Positions 29,408 through 37,517 of a DNA stretch of 64,000 bases are shown here, piece by piece (position 1 is the first letter of the stretch; every line of letters begins with the position of its first letter). This stretch comes from Oscillospiraceae bacterium (GTDB taxonomy: Bacteria > Bacillota_A > Clostridia > Oscillospirales > Ruminococcaceae): positions 120,922 to 184,921 of the forward strand of contig JAGAJA010000061.1 in NCBI GenBank assembly GCA_017829075.1, written 5' to 3'. The position numbers were made by a program, and so were the translations under genes. The notes under the pieces are model-generated. The model was given only the letters and a program-made list of their open reading frames with translations, did no database searches and had not been told where the DNA came from.

Positions 29408-31012
29408 ATGGCTGATTTAAAACACGAAATCGAAAGACGGCGTACCTTTGCGATAATTTCGCACCCTGACGCCGGAAAAACTACACTCACTGAAAAATTT
29501 CTGCTGTACGGAGGCGCGATTTCCCTCGCCGGCGCAGTAAAGGGTAAAAAGAACGCCCGCCACGCTGTTTCCGACTGGATGGAGATTGAAAAGCAGAGAG
29601 GTATCTCTGTTACCTCGTCCGTAATGCAGTTCAATTACGAGGGCTACTGCATAAATATTCTGGACACTCCGGGACATCAGGACTTCTCGGAGGACACCTA
29701 CCGCACGCTCATGGCTGCCGACAGCGCCGTAATGGTTATTGACGCGGCAAAGGGCGTTGAGAACCAGACCCGTAAGCTGTTCAAGGTCTGCGTAATGCGC
29801 AATATCCCTATATTCACCTTTATAAACAAAATGGACAGAGAGTCCAGAAATCCTTTCGACCTGCTTGAGGAAATCGAAAAGGAGCTTGGAATAAAAACCT
29901 ATCCGGTAAACTGGCCTATCGGATCCGGCAAGGATTTCAAGGGAGTTTACGACCGTGAAAAGCGCCATATCATCTCATTTGAAGCCAACAACGGCACAAA
30001 GGAGGTCGCTGCAACTGAGGTCGATTTATCGGACGAGTCTCTTGCGGATATCATAGGAAGAAGGAACTACGAAACCCTCACAGAGGACGTGGAACTGCTG
30101 GACGGCGCAAGCGAGGAATTCAACATGGAACTTGTGAACAACGGTAAGCTGTCGCCGGTATTCTTCGGATCGGCGCTGACTAACTTCGGAGTTGAGCCGT
30201 TCCTTGAGAACTTCCTCAAGATGACTACCGCTCCCCTGCCGCGCAATACTCCCGACGGAATTGTGGATCCTTTTGATCCGGAATTCTCCGCGTTTATTTT
30301 CAAAATTCAGGCGAACATGAACAAGGCGCACCGGGACAGAATTGCTTTCATGCGCATATGCAGCGGTAAATTCGACAAGGATATGGAAGTACTTCATGTC
30401 CAGAATGGCAGAACAATGCGGCTCTCTCAGCCTCAGCAGCTCATGGCGAGCGAGCGTGAGGTCATTACAGAGGCATATGCCGGAGATATTATGGGCGTGT
30501 TTGATCCGGGTGTATTCTCGATCGGCGACACGATATGCTCTCCCAAGAAAAAGGTAAAGTTCGAGGGCATTCCCACCTTTGCTCCGGAGCACTTTGCGCG
30601 TATCCGCCAAAAGGACACACTGAAGCGCAAGCAGTTCATCAAGGGTACAACGCAGATCGCGCAGGAGGGCGCAATTCAGATCTTCTCCGAGCCGCAGAGC
30701 GGTTTTGAGGAGGTTATCGTCGGAGTTGTCGGCGTGCTCCAGTTTGAAGTACTGGAATACCGGCTCAAAAACGAGTACAATGTTGACATTATCCGCGAGG
30801 GTCTTCCCTATGAGCATATACGCTGGATAACAAGCGAAAAGCACCTTGAGGGAGGTCTTGACGAGTTAAACAAGCTGGTTCTTACCTCTGATACAAAGCT
30901 AATTCAGGACGTCAAGGGCAACTATCTGCTGATATTCACCAGCGAATGGAACATCAAATGGGCGCTGGACAAAAATCCGGGTCTGGAGCTTGCCGAGTTC
31001 AACAGGGATTGA
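29408..31012 (+). CDS. prfC: Peptide chain release factor 3
   Basis: GTPase that recycles RF1/RF2 from the ribosome. G1 HPDAGKTTLTEK lies near residue 19, the RGISVTSSV switch near 68, DTPGHQDFSEDTYR near 87 and NKMDRE near 142. The 534 residues match RF3 rather than EF-G. AAGGAAG precedes the ATG. A strong terminator follows immediately, so it ends the transcript begun at 28133. Confidence 0.95.
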   Translation: MADLKHEIERRRTFAIISHPDAGKTTLTEKFLLYGGAISLAGAVKGKKNARHAVSDWMEIEKQRGISVTSSVMQFNYEGYCINILDTPGHQDFSEDTYRTLMAADSAVMVIDAAKGVENQTRKLFKVCVMRNIPIFTFINKMDRESRNPFDLLEEIEKELGIKTYPVNWPIGSGKDFKGVYDREKRHIISFEANNGTKEVAATEVDLSDESLADIIGRRNYETLTEDVELLDGASEEFNMELVNNGKLSPVFFGSALTNFGVEPFLENFLKMTTAPLPRNTPDGIVDPFDPEFSAFIFKIQANMNKAHRDRIAFMRICSGKFDKDMEVLHVQNGRTMRLSQPQQLMASEREVITEAYAGDIMGVFDPGVFSIGDTICSPKKKVKFEGIPTFAPEHFARIRQKDTLKRKQFIKGTTQIAQEGAIQIFSEPQSGFEEVIVGVVGVLQFEVLEYRLKNEYNVDIIREGLPYEHIRWITSEKHLEGGLDELNKLVLTSDTKLIQDVKGNYLLIFTSEWNIKWALDKNPGLELAEFNRD

Positions 31013-31030
31013 TTAATATACAAATTATTC

Positions 31031-31061
31031 AGGGCGCATGGTTTTTATGATCATGCGCCCT
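31031..31061 (+). terminator. Terminator after prfC
   Basis: AGGGCGCATG (31031-31040) pairs with CATGCGCCCT (31052-31061), followed by TTTTATG. It starts 18 bases after the prfC stop. Confidence 0.9.
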
Positions 31062-31094
31062 TTTTATGTGTTGGAGATAAATAGTTATTTCGAC

Positions 31095-31162
31095 CCGCCG
31101 AGAAAAAAATCAACTAAGAAGCGCTTTCGGCTCGGCGGAAATGCCAAAGGCGGTTCGCCTTT
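31095..31162. repeat. Hairpin-rich intergenic block before spoIIGA
   Basis: CCGCCGAG (31095-31102) pairs with CTCGGCGG (31131-31138). A second tight hairpin AAAGGCG/CGCCTTT with a 3-base loop (31146-31162) is followed by T's and CTCGG. Terminator-like, but it lies after a complete terminator. It may be a remnant of a repeat element. Confidence 0.45.
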
Positions 31163-31238
31163 TTCTCGGTCTTATTCCGTCAGAAATGCCCCAGTGTTAC
31201 TGTACCTTGCAGGAAAAATCAAAAAAACCCGGCACAGA

Positions 31239-31271
31239 TTGACATAATTTTCCGGCTTGTGAATATATAAT
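31239..31271 (+). promoter_or_regulatory. spoIIG-type promoter with a 21-base spacer
   Basis: Perfect TTGACA (31239-31244) and perfect TATAAT (31266-31271) are separated by 21 bases rather than 17. The B. subtilis spoIIG promoter is known for an over-long spacer (22 bases) read by SigA only with phosphorylated Spo0A. No clear pair of Spo0A boxes was found here. Confidence 0.6.
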
Positions 31272-31303
31272 AGTAATAGAAAACGTACAAGTTGGTGAGT
31301 GCA

Positions 31304-32119
31304 ATGGTGATCTATGCTGACGTTCTGATCGCAGTAAATCTTTACATAAATTACTTCCTGATAAAGGGCACTGCACTGCTTCTGCGGCGGAAGATAAAGC
31401 CGGTACGCTGTATACTTTCCTCTGCGGTGGGTGCTTTGGGATCGCTTGCAATAATGCTTCCGGAGCTTCACCCGGTATTCGGTGTATTGATTAAAGTAAT
31501 ACTTGGAACGGTCGTTACCATTATCGCATTCGGCAGGCAGAAGCGGGGAGATTTCCTGCTGTCTTTGCTGTGCTTCCTTGCGGTGAGCTTCCTCTTTGCA
31601 GGAGGAATGATGGCTCTGTGGAACTTTGCCGCTCCGCTTGGTATGTACTACCGCAACGGATTCGCTTATTTCGATATCCCGATAGGCGCGGCGGCGGTGA
31701 TAACTGCTGCGGTATACGGTGGATTTAGGCTGGTGAAATGTATCTACGACAGGAAGCGCCCGGCGGTTCACGAAAAGGTGATACTCCGCAGCAAGGGACT
31801 TGAGATCACGCTTGACGGCATTGCCGATACCGGGAACTCGCTATGCGACAGCTTTTCCGGGAAGCCGGTAGTCATTGCTTCGCTTAATTCAGTCCGCGCC
31901 GCTGTACCAGAAGCGGTGCTGAATTATCTTTCCGGAAATACTTCGCAGCTTGAAGGAATCAGGCTTGTTCCCTGCCGTACCGTCACATCTGACGGAGTAG
32001 TTCCTGTATTTCCCGCAGAGATCATCATTGACGGAAAATCCGCCGATGCAATGCTTGGGGTCACACGGCAGGATATCGTCGGGGCAGACTGTATATTCAA
32101 TCCGAATATTATTTTATAA
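31304..32119 (+). CDS. spoIIGA: Sigma-E processing membrane aspartic peptidase SpoIIGA
   Basis: SpoIIGA removes the pro-sequence of SigE in the mother cell after a signal from the forespore. The N-terminal half has five hydrophobic helices; the C-terminal half is a pepsin-like half-protease with the catalytic Asp in GIADTGNSL at residue 175. It works as a dimer. At 271 residues it is slightly shorter than in B. subtilis (309). The ATG at 31304 gives the typical start MVIYADVLI; upstream in-frame TTG and GTG lack a better ribosome site. sigE follows after 17 bases. Confidence 0.93.
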   Translation: MVIYADVLIAVNLYINYFLIKGTALLLRRKIKPVRCILSSAVGALGSLAIMLPELHPVFGVLIKVILGTVVTIIAFGRQKRGDFLLSLLCFLAVSFLFAGGMMALWNFAAPLGMYYRNGFAYFDIPIGAAAVITAAVYGGFRLVKCIYDRKRPAVHEKVILRSKGLEITLDGIADTGNSLCDSFSGKPVVIASLNSVRAAVPEAVLNYLSGNTSQLEGIRLVPCRTVTSDGVVPVFPAEIIIDGKSADAMLGVTRQDIVGADCIFNPNIIL

Positions 32120-32136
32120 AATCAGGAGGTAAAATC

Positions 32137-32865
32137 ATGCTTAACTATCTTAAAAGGCTTCTGGAGGAGGGTTTTGACGCATTTATGCGGTATGCGTTCG
32201 GCGAGGAAAACCCCGGAGTCTACTACATAAACGGTTCGGAGTCATTGCCGCCGCCCCTCACCCGGGAGGAGGAAGAAGCCGCATTCAAACAGCTCGAAAC
32301 TGACTTCCCTGCCGCACGGGAAACTCTTATCGTTCACAATCTCCGGCTGGTGGTATACATCGCCAAGAAATTCGAAAACACCGGAGTTGGACTGGACGAC
32401 CTTGTTTCAATCGGGACTATCGGACTTATCAAGGCAGTGAATACTTTCAGCGTACATAAGAACATTAAGCTTGCGACCTACGCATCCCGCTGCATTGAAA
32501 ATGAGATACTGATGTATCTTCGAAAGACAAGCCAGCGGCGCTGCGAGGTTTCGATAGACGAGCCGCTCAACGTAGACTGGGACGGTAACGAGCTGCTTTT
32601 GTCCGATGTGCTTGGAACGGACAGCGACTGCGTAAACGCGCGGATAGAGGACGAAACGGAAAAGCGGCTGCTGCACGAAGCGGTAAACCACCTGTCGCCG
32701 CGGGAGCGACAGATAATGGAAATGCGCTTCGGGCTGAAAGGCGGCAGAGAGAAGACACAAAAGGAAGTAGCAGATGAGATAGGGATTTCCCAGAGCTATA
32801 TTTCACGGCTGGAAAAGCGTATAATCAAGCAGCTTCGGGAGGAACTGGAACGGGTCTGCAATTGA
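32137..32865 (+). CDS. sigE: RNA polymerase sporulation sigma factor SigE
   Basis: Early mother-cell sigma factor. The first 25-30 residues form the amphipathic pro-sequence that keeps it inactive at the membrane until SpoIIGA cuts it. Region 2 follows ([43 protein letters not shown]), then region 4 ([37 protein letters not shown]). 242 residues, as usual. AGGAGG lies 7 bases before the ATG. Its usual downstream partner sigG is here on the opposite strand, tail to tail. Confidence 0.96.
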   Translation: MLNYLKRLLEEGFDAFMRYAFGEENPGVYYINGSESLPPPLTREEEEAAFKQLETDFPAARETLIVHNLRLVVYIAKKFENTGVGLDDLVSIGTIGLIKAVNTFSVHKNIKLATYASRCIENEILMYLRKTSQRRCEVSIDEPLNVDWDGNELLLSDVLGTDSDCVNARIEDETEKRLLHEAVNHLSPRERQIMEMRFGLKGGREKTQKEVADEIGISQSYISRLEKRIIKQLREELERVCN

Positions 32866-32867
32866 AT

Positions 32868-32906
32868 AAAGGCGGTTGGAACAACAGTCCGACCGCCCTT
32901 TATTTA
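32868..32906. terminator. Bidirectional terminator between sigE and sigG
   Basis: GGCGGTTGGA and TCCGACCGCC form a 10-base stem with one G-T pair, flanked by AATAAA on one side and TTTATT on the other, so it can end transcription in both directions between the convergent genes. Confidence 0.8.
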
Positions 32907-33683
32907 TATCCGGTTTTTAATTTTCTGCAATGCGCCCTTTTCCAACCTGCTTACCTGCGCCTGACTTATTCCGATCTCCTTAGCGACCTCCACCTGAGTT
33001 TTGCCCCGGAAAAACCGTAGATTTAGAATGTGCTTTTCCCGTGCGCCAAGCTGGCGGATAGCTTCTTTCAGGGATATCTCGTCCAGCCAGTTATCATCGT
33101 CGTTATGATCGCCAAGCTGGTCTAGGACATATATCGTGTCGCCGGACTCGGAGAATACCGGTTCATACAGTGAAATAGGCTCGCTTATTGCCTCCAGTGC
33201 GATAACCACCTCCGGGCGGTCCGCGCCGATATCCTTTGCTATTTCTTCGATAGTCGGCTCCTTGCCGGTTTCTGAGGTGAGCCGCTCACGCGCCTGCATC
33301 GCCCGGTATGCAAGGTCGCGTATCGAACGGCTGACCCGCACCGGGGAATTATCCCTGAGATAACGCCGAAGCTCTCCTTGTATCATCGGAACTGCATAGG
33401 TGGAGAATTTCACCGGCTGCGTGATATCGAAGTTATCTATCGCCTTTATCAGCCCTATGCAGCCGACCTGAAACAGGTCATCTGCGCTCTCTCCCCTGCC
33501 TGCAAACCGCTGTATCACGCTCAACACCAGCCGCAGATTGCCGTTTATAAGATCCTCACGCGCCTGCATATCTCCCGCCTTTACTTTCCTGAGAAGCTCC
33601 ATTTTCTCGCTCTCTTTGAGAACCTTTAGCTGAGAGGTATTTACGCCGCTTATTTCAACTTTGTTATAATACAGAAAAACCAC
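32904..33683 (-). CDS. sigG: RNA polymerase sporulation sigma factor SigG
   Basis: Late forespore sigma factor. After the start comes the family signature NKVEISGVNTSQLKVL, then region 2 (NLRLVLSVIQRF, DLFQVGCIGLIKAIDNFD, KFSTYAVPMIQGELRRYLRD), region 3 and region 4 (LGAREKHILNLRFF, TQVEVAKEIGISQAQVSRLEKGAL). 259 residues, normal. The start is a GTG at 33683 with a weak AGGTCGGG site. Start and site are in the 3' arm of a long hairpin, and a SigF/SigG-like promoter overlaps it. Orientation is opposite to sigE, unlike the usual spoIIGA-sigE-sigG series. Confidence 0.95.
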   Translation of the reverse strand: MVFLYYNKVEISGVNTSQLKVLKESEKMELLRKVKAGDMQAREDLINGNLRLVLSVIQRFAGRGESADDLFQVGCIGLIKAIDNFDITQPVKFSTYAVPMIQGELRRYLRDNSPVRVSRSIRDLAYRAMQARERLTSETGKEPTIEEIAKDIGADRPEVVIALEAISEPISLYEPVFSESGDTIYVLDQLGDHNDDDNWLDEISLKEAIRQLGAREKHILNLRFFRGKTQVEVAKEIGISQAQVSRLEKGALQKIKNRI

Positions 33684-33742
33684 TCCCGACCTACTTGATT
33701 TTGCACAAGTAGTATTGTCAGAAAGTGGTTTTGATATTCTGT
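33671..33742 (-). promoter_or_regulatory. Hairpin sequestering the sigG start codon
   Basis: Outer arms 33676-33684 and 33724-33732 form a 9-base perfect stem (AAAACCACT with AGTGGTTTT), extended outward by ACAGA/TCTGT after a small interior loop. An inner 7-base stem (33691-33697 with 33706-33712) and a GAC/GTC pair add to it. In minus-strand RNA the GTG start codon lies in the 3' arm. Confidence 0.7.
33710..33739 (-). promoter_or_regulatory. Candidate SigF/SigG promoter for sigG
   Basis: On the minus strand GAATA (33735-33739), an 18-base spacer and AATACTA (33710-33716) resemble the SigG pattern GHATR-18-CATWHTA with one mismatch in the -10. Transcription would begin near 33703, inside the loop of the hairpin, giving a leader of about 20 bases that lacks the 5' arm. 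Confidence 0.5.
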
Positions 33743-33764
33743 AAATTATTGGCTTTTGCCGGAA

Positions 33765-34613
33765 TTAAGTTTCCTCTGTTTTACCAAGCTTTGAAACGAA
33801 TATCGAGGTAAGAACTCCAAACAGCAGGCACACAAATCCGTAGCCGGTTTGCAAATTAAATCCGAAATCCGCCGGAAGTATCGCGTAAACCGAGCCTACC
33901 ACAAGTCCCATGATCGCGCTGTAAACCATAAGCTTGTATTTCTTTATCAATATTGAAATAAGCTTCGCGCCACCGATAATTCCGACAATAACGCCAAGCG
34001 CGAACGGAATGATTACATAGAAATTAAGCTCCTTGATCTGGATAGCTCCGATTATCGTCTGATAAACTCCGAGAAGCATCATCACAAAAGAGCCGCTCAG
34101 ACCCGGAATTATCATTGCGACTGCGGCTATAATTGCGCAGACGAAAAGCTTTACAGTCATAACCAGATCAAAGCCTGAAACCACGTCCGCGGTGGGTACA
34201 ATGTTCATCTGCTCAAGCACCGCAAGCAGCACTACAACTCCGACAGCGATAACAAACGGCGCAGCGCACAGCGGCTTTACCTTGCTTTCGGAGGTTCCCA
34301 TGCGGTATATCATAGGAACGCTGCCGAGGATAAGTCCGATAAAATACATATTCGTCTGCACTCCGAAACGCTCAAACAGGAACGAAATAACTGACGCAAA
34401 GCCGAGAATACCAACTCCCGCGCCAAGTCCGAAGAAGATCAGGAATACAATGTTTTTTATGATCGCCTTAACTCCTGAAATTGCCTCCGTAAGCTGATCA
34501 TAAATTCCGAAAACGACCAGCATCGTGCCGCCGGATACTCCCGGAATGACATTTGCTATGCCAAACACAAGACCGCAGATGAATATTTTCAAATAATGTA
34601 AAATCTTTTTCAT
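33765..34613 (-). CDS. popT: DUF368 membrane protein, PopT-type polyprenyl-phosphate transporter
   Basis: 282-residue protein of about nine membrane helices. The N-terminal GIANVIPGVSGGTMLVVFGIYDQL-type motif (seen near residues 18-40) and the second VAMIIPGLSGSFVMMLLGVY (near 163-182) are the paired signatures of DUF368. DUF368 proteins were recently shown to return undecaprenyl phosphate across the membrane and were named PopT. The symbol is given on that basis. It lies 11 bases downstream of the gene for a degenerate P-type ATPase and is probably co-transcribed with it; sigG lies downstream. Confidence 0.85.
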   Translation of the reverse strand: MKKILHYLKIFICGLVFGIANVIPGVSGGTMLVVFGIYDQLTEAISGVKAIIKNIVFLIFFGLGAGVGILGFASVISFLFERFGVQTNMYFIGLILGSVPMIYRMGTSESKVKPLCAAPFVIAVGVVVLLAVLEQMNIVPTADVVSGFDLVMTVKLFVCAIIAAVAMIIPGLSGSFVMMLLGVYQTIIGAIQIKELNFYVIIPFALGVIVGIIGGAKLISILIKKYKLMVYSAIMGLVVGSVYAILPADFGFNLQTGYGFVCLLFGVLTSIFVSKLGKTEET

Positions 34614-34624
34614 GTATTACTCCC

Positions 34625-37081
34625 TTATTCAAATCTGGTTATAGAGCGGACTACCACATATCCAAGCGGCGGAATAATTCCGGTGACGATAGAAATAAAC
34701 GTAGCCAGCATATCAATTCCGGTCATGCCGAAAATCGAATTAAGCCCCGGAACAAACACAAGTATCAGCGAAATGACCGCTGGTGCGAGAACTCCTACTA
34801 CTGCGGACTTTCCCGCAGAGGAAATGCCGATAAACGGATTTCCGGAGGACAGGTTTATAAACGTGAACAGAGTGGTACAGAAGCCAAAGGAAAGCAATGC
34901 GCAGCTTCTTGCAAAGTCCACATTTGAGCCATTGTACATGAACATATACGAAGCAATGGAAACTCCTCCGCACAGCACTCCAACGACCGCTGCGAGAATT
35001 ATAAAGCGATAGTTTATCCTGCGGCTGGTGATGAATTCGGACGGGGGCATCTTGCCTTTCATATCGGTGCGGTTTGAAAGCCCTGCAAGAGCCGCCATAG
35101 GCAGAATAAACATAGTCAGCACGGCAATTATAGCCGGATTGAGCATAAGCTGAGCGTCGCCGAAAAGGTTAAGCATATTCAGCAGTATCAGCGCAAGATA
35201 TCCGGATATCATGACCGCGCAGGCGCGCTTTATGTTCCGGTGTACCTGACGCGCGGAGGCTATCATTCCCGCAATAGCAGAGAAATTGTCGTCGTGCATA
35301 ATGACGTCAGCGGCTTCGAACGCGCTTCCGGTGGTGTTTTCTGAAATTGTAATGCCGATATCCGCTTTTTCCATAGCCTCAGCGTCCTCGGCACGGGTTC
35401 CGGTCATTGCTACGATCTCGCCTTTTTTGCGGAGCTGTTCAATTATGTACAGCTTCTGCTCCGGCGTAACCTTTGCATAAACGTCCGCGTCAAGCTCAAG
35501 CTCCGAGCCGTATTTCACAGACTGGGAAATACTCTTTCCGGTGACGACCTTTCCGGAAAGTCCGATCATTCGTCCGGTCGCGGCAGCGGATTCCGCGTTG
35601 TCCTCGGTGAACATTACTACCCTTACTCCGGCGCGCTGACAGGTTTTCACCGCAGCCGGAACGGATTCTCTCAAAGGTGAGGAAAACGCCGCAAATCCAA
35701 CGAAAGTGTAAGAAAATCCCGCAGTTTCATCGCAGTCTTTCTGCTCTGCGTCCGCGCAGGCAACAGCCATTACCTGCCAGCCGTGGGAGTAGTACTCTTT
35801 CTTCATTTTCTGAGCAACATAAAGCTCCTCGCCGTGAAATCTGCACAGCGGAAGTATCTGCTCCGGAGTTCCCTTGATACAGTACAGCCGGGAACCTCCG
35901 ACCTCCCACAATGCGCCGCTCATGAAGTCGTTGCTGTCTGGGATACGCTCTATGAAATGGTATTTCTGGTATACATCGGTTATCTTCTCGTCAAAGAACG
36001 CTGCCCTGACCATCAGAGCGCGTTCTGCCTCGTCCGTTGTTTCCGGGTCACAGGCAAGCGCCGCTATCTTGAACATAAGTTCCTCGCTTGGAGTGTAGAT
36101 CGTCTGCACCTCAAGGCGGCTCTTGGAGATAGCGCCCTCCTTTTCCACGCACAGCACGGACATGGAGTTCAGCTTTTCTATATCGGAAAGGGATTTCACC
36201 AGAGCGCTCTTTGCCGACATTTCGGAAGCGCAGCGGGTGTAATATATTCTGATTATCGTGTCAAGTCCTGTCGGGAGGAAGCACAGACCGAGAGTAATTC
36301 CGCGCATTGCGGACTCGAAAACTTCATTGCCGTACAACATCCACGCGATCATGGATATAAGCGCAAGCACCGCCGCCGTTGCAGAGCAAAGCGGAAGCAG
36401 CTTCTGAATTATGCGCTCCATTGTAGTGTAGTAACGGTGCTTGGGCGGAACTTCGCCGATCTTGTGATAGTATTTCGTGTCCACTCCGGTGGCGCTAACC
36501 TTGCAGACAGCAACTCCGGTAAGGATCTTTGTTCCGCTGTAAACAAAGGTAGGCTTAAGCTCGGATTTTGAAATGCCTCCGGCGTACTTCGCCGCAGGTT
36601 TGTTGGAGCCTGTGAAAATGCTCTCGTCAACGGTAAGATCCCGGCACTCCTGTATAAGAGCGTCTGCCGGAACACATTCTCCCGCCTGAACCACAATAAT
36701 GTCCTCCGGGACGATACATTCCTTTTCAATAAGCTCCAGCTTTCCATGACGAATAACGCGGAATTTCATCAGGGTTGATTCCCGGATATCAGAAAGCTTC
36801 TGGTCGGAGCTTCTGCCTATCCACACGCTTAGAATGCAGTAGGCGGCGTCCATAAGGATTATCATTATGCCGGTAAGGATTCCGCTGCTGAAAAAGCTGA
36901 GAATTCCGGCGAGGAACATCAGCAGCACCGCCGGGGAAAAGATCACTTTTCCGGGATTGAAGCACTCCTGCGGCTTCTCTTTTTTTGTATATACGTTAAG
37001 ACCGTACAGCTCGGTGTTTTTCTCCACTTCCTTGTCTGTCAGTCCGAAATAGTCTTCCTTGAAATTAAAAAACTGCGCCAT
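34625..37081 (-). CDS. P-type ATPase homologue with substituted catalytic motifs (probable pseudoenzyme)
   Basis: 818-residue protein with the full P2-type architecture: N-terminal helices, actuator domain, P and N domains, and six C-terminal helices. The key motifs have changed. The phosphorylation motif DKTGT reads EKEGA (Glu313, codon 36143-36145). The actuator TGES reads TGSN (157-160). PEGLP in M4 reads PTGLD. TGD reads TED. GDGVND reads GTRAED, losing the first Asp. The nucleotide-site KGTPE (403-407) and TPEQK are kept. The frame is open throughout, so this is not ordinary decay. It can hardly form a phospho-aspartate. A regulatory or lipid-related role beside the DUF368 gene is possible. 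ATG at 37081 has AAAGGA 9 bases upstream. Confidence 0.85.
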   Translation of the reverse strand: MAQFFNFKEDYFGLTDKEVEKNTELYGLNVYTKKEKPQECFNPGKVIFSPAVLLMFLAGILSFFSSGILTGIMIILMDAAYCILSVWIGRSSDQKLSDIRESTLMKFRVIRHGKLELIEKECIVPEDIIVVQAGECVPADALIQECRDLTVDESIFTGSNKPAAKYAGGISKSELKPTFVYSGTKILTGVAVCKVSATGVDTKYYHKIGEVPPKHRYYTTMERIIQKLLPLCSATAAVLALISMIAWMLYGNEVFESAMRGITLGLCFLPTGLDTIIRIYYTRCASEMSAKSALVKSLSDIEKLNSMSVLCVEKEGAISKSRLEVQTIYTPSEELMFKIAALACDPETTDEAERALMVRAAFFDEKITDVYQKYHFIERIPDSNDFMSGALWEVGGSRLYCIKGTPEQILPLCRFHGEELYVAQKMKKEYYSHGWQVMAVACADAEQKDCDETAGFSYTFVGFAAFSSPLRESVPAAVKTCQRAGVRVVMFTEDNAESAAATGRMIGLSGKVVTGKSISQSVKYGSELELDADVYAKVTPEQKLYIIEQLRKKGEIVAMTGTRAEDAEAMEKADIGITISENTTGSAFEAADVIMHDDNFSAIAGMIASARQVHRNIKRACAVMISGYLALILLNMLNLFGDAQLMLNPAIIAVLTMFILPMAALAGLSNRTDMKGKMPPSEFITSRRINYRFIILAAVVGVLCGGVSIASYMFMYNGSNVDFARSCALLSFGFCTTLFTFINLSSGNPFIGISSAGKSAVVGVLAPAVISLILVFVPGLNSIFGMTGIDMLATFISIVTGIIPPLGYVVVRSITRFE

Positions 37082-37112
37082 CTGCACACGTCCTTTATAT
37101 TTTATTTAAATT

Positions 37113-37129
37113 GTATGTAAATTGCATAC
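37113..37129. promoter_or_regulatory. 17-base near-palindrome upstream of the P-type pseudo-ATPase
   Basis: GTATGTAAATTGCATAC is symmetric except for one base pair and the centre. It lies about 32 bases before the start codon in A/T-rich DNA, a typical place for a dimeric repressor. No clear SigA promoter with correct spacing was found around it, and the binding protein is unknown. Confidence 0.35.
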
Positions 37130-37207
37130 CTATACATATTATATTTTCGCATATTTTAACAAAAAAATCAAGTACTTTTTATAGATTTAAGAAATTTTTC
37201 AAAAAAA

Positions 37208-37513
37208 GCGCCCCAGTGATATGAGGCGCTCAGCTTGTCGAAAAAACTCAGTTTTGCCCGTGAAGCGGGCTTTTAAAATCCGTTTTTTGCCCCAGCTCTG
37301 CCGGGGCAAAAAACACTTCTATCCGCACAACTGTGCGAACTGACAGCTTTGCTGTCAGTGAGTGCGGGCAGTGCGGATGTTCGGCGCAGCAGGATGCTGC
37401 ACAGCCGAAACCCAAAGTCCGGCATGGATGCCGGACATAAATGTTTCGGCGGGGATAAGTCCCTTTAGGGACTTTTTCGACGGTCTGAGCGCCCCAGTGA
37501 TACGAGGCGCTCT
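37208..37513. repeat. Modular hairpin repeat element, copy 1
   Basis: A 306-base noncoding block filling most of the 430-base gap. It is bordered by two near-identical GCGCC...GGCGC hairpins (37208-37231 and 37490-37513) and an inner GTCGAAAAA/TTTTTCGAC pair (37237, 37481). Inside are a row of perfect hairpins: GCCCG/CGGGC, TTTTTTGCCCC/GGGGCAAAAAA, ACTGACAGC/GCTGTCAGT, GTCCGGCAT/ATGCCGGAC and AGTCCC/GGGACT. Blocks recur inverted at 63861-64000. No coding potential is supported. Confidence 0.85.
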
Positions 37514-37517
37514 TGAT

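Noticed and set aside
31089..31095. Spo0A box (TTCGACC) upstream of spoIIGA
   Set aside because: One mismatch to the 7-base box and about 145 bases upstream of the -35; such short matches are expected by chance.
34625..37081. Pseudogene call for the P-type ATPase homologue
   Set aside because: There is no frameshift, stop or truncation; the membrane helices and other conserved segments remain, so selection for a non-catalytic role is more likely than decay.
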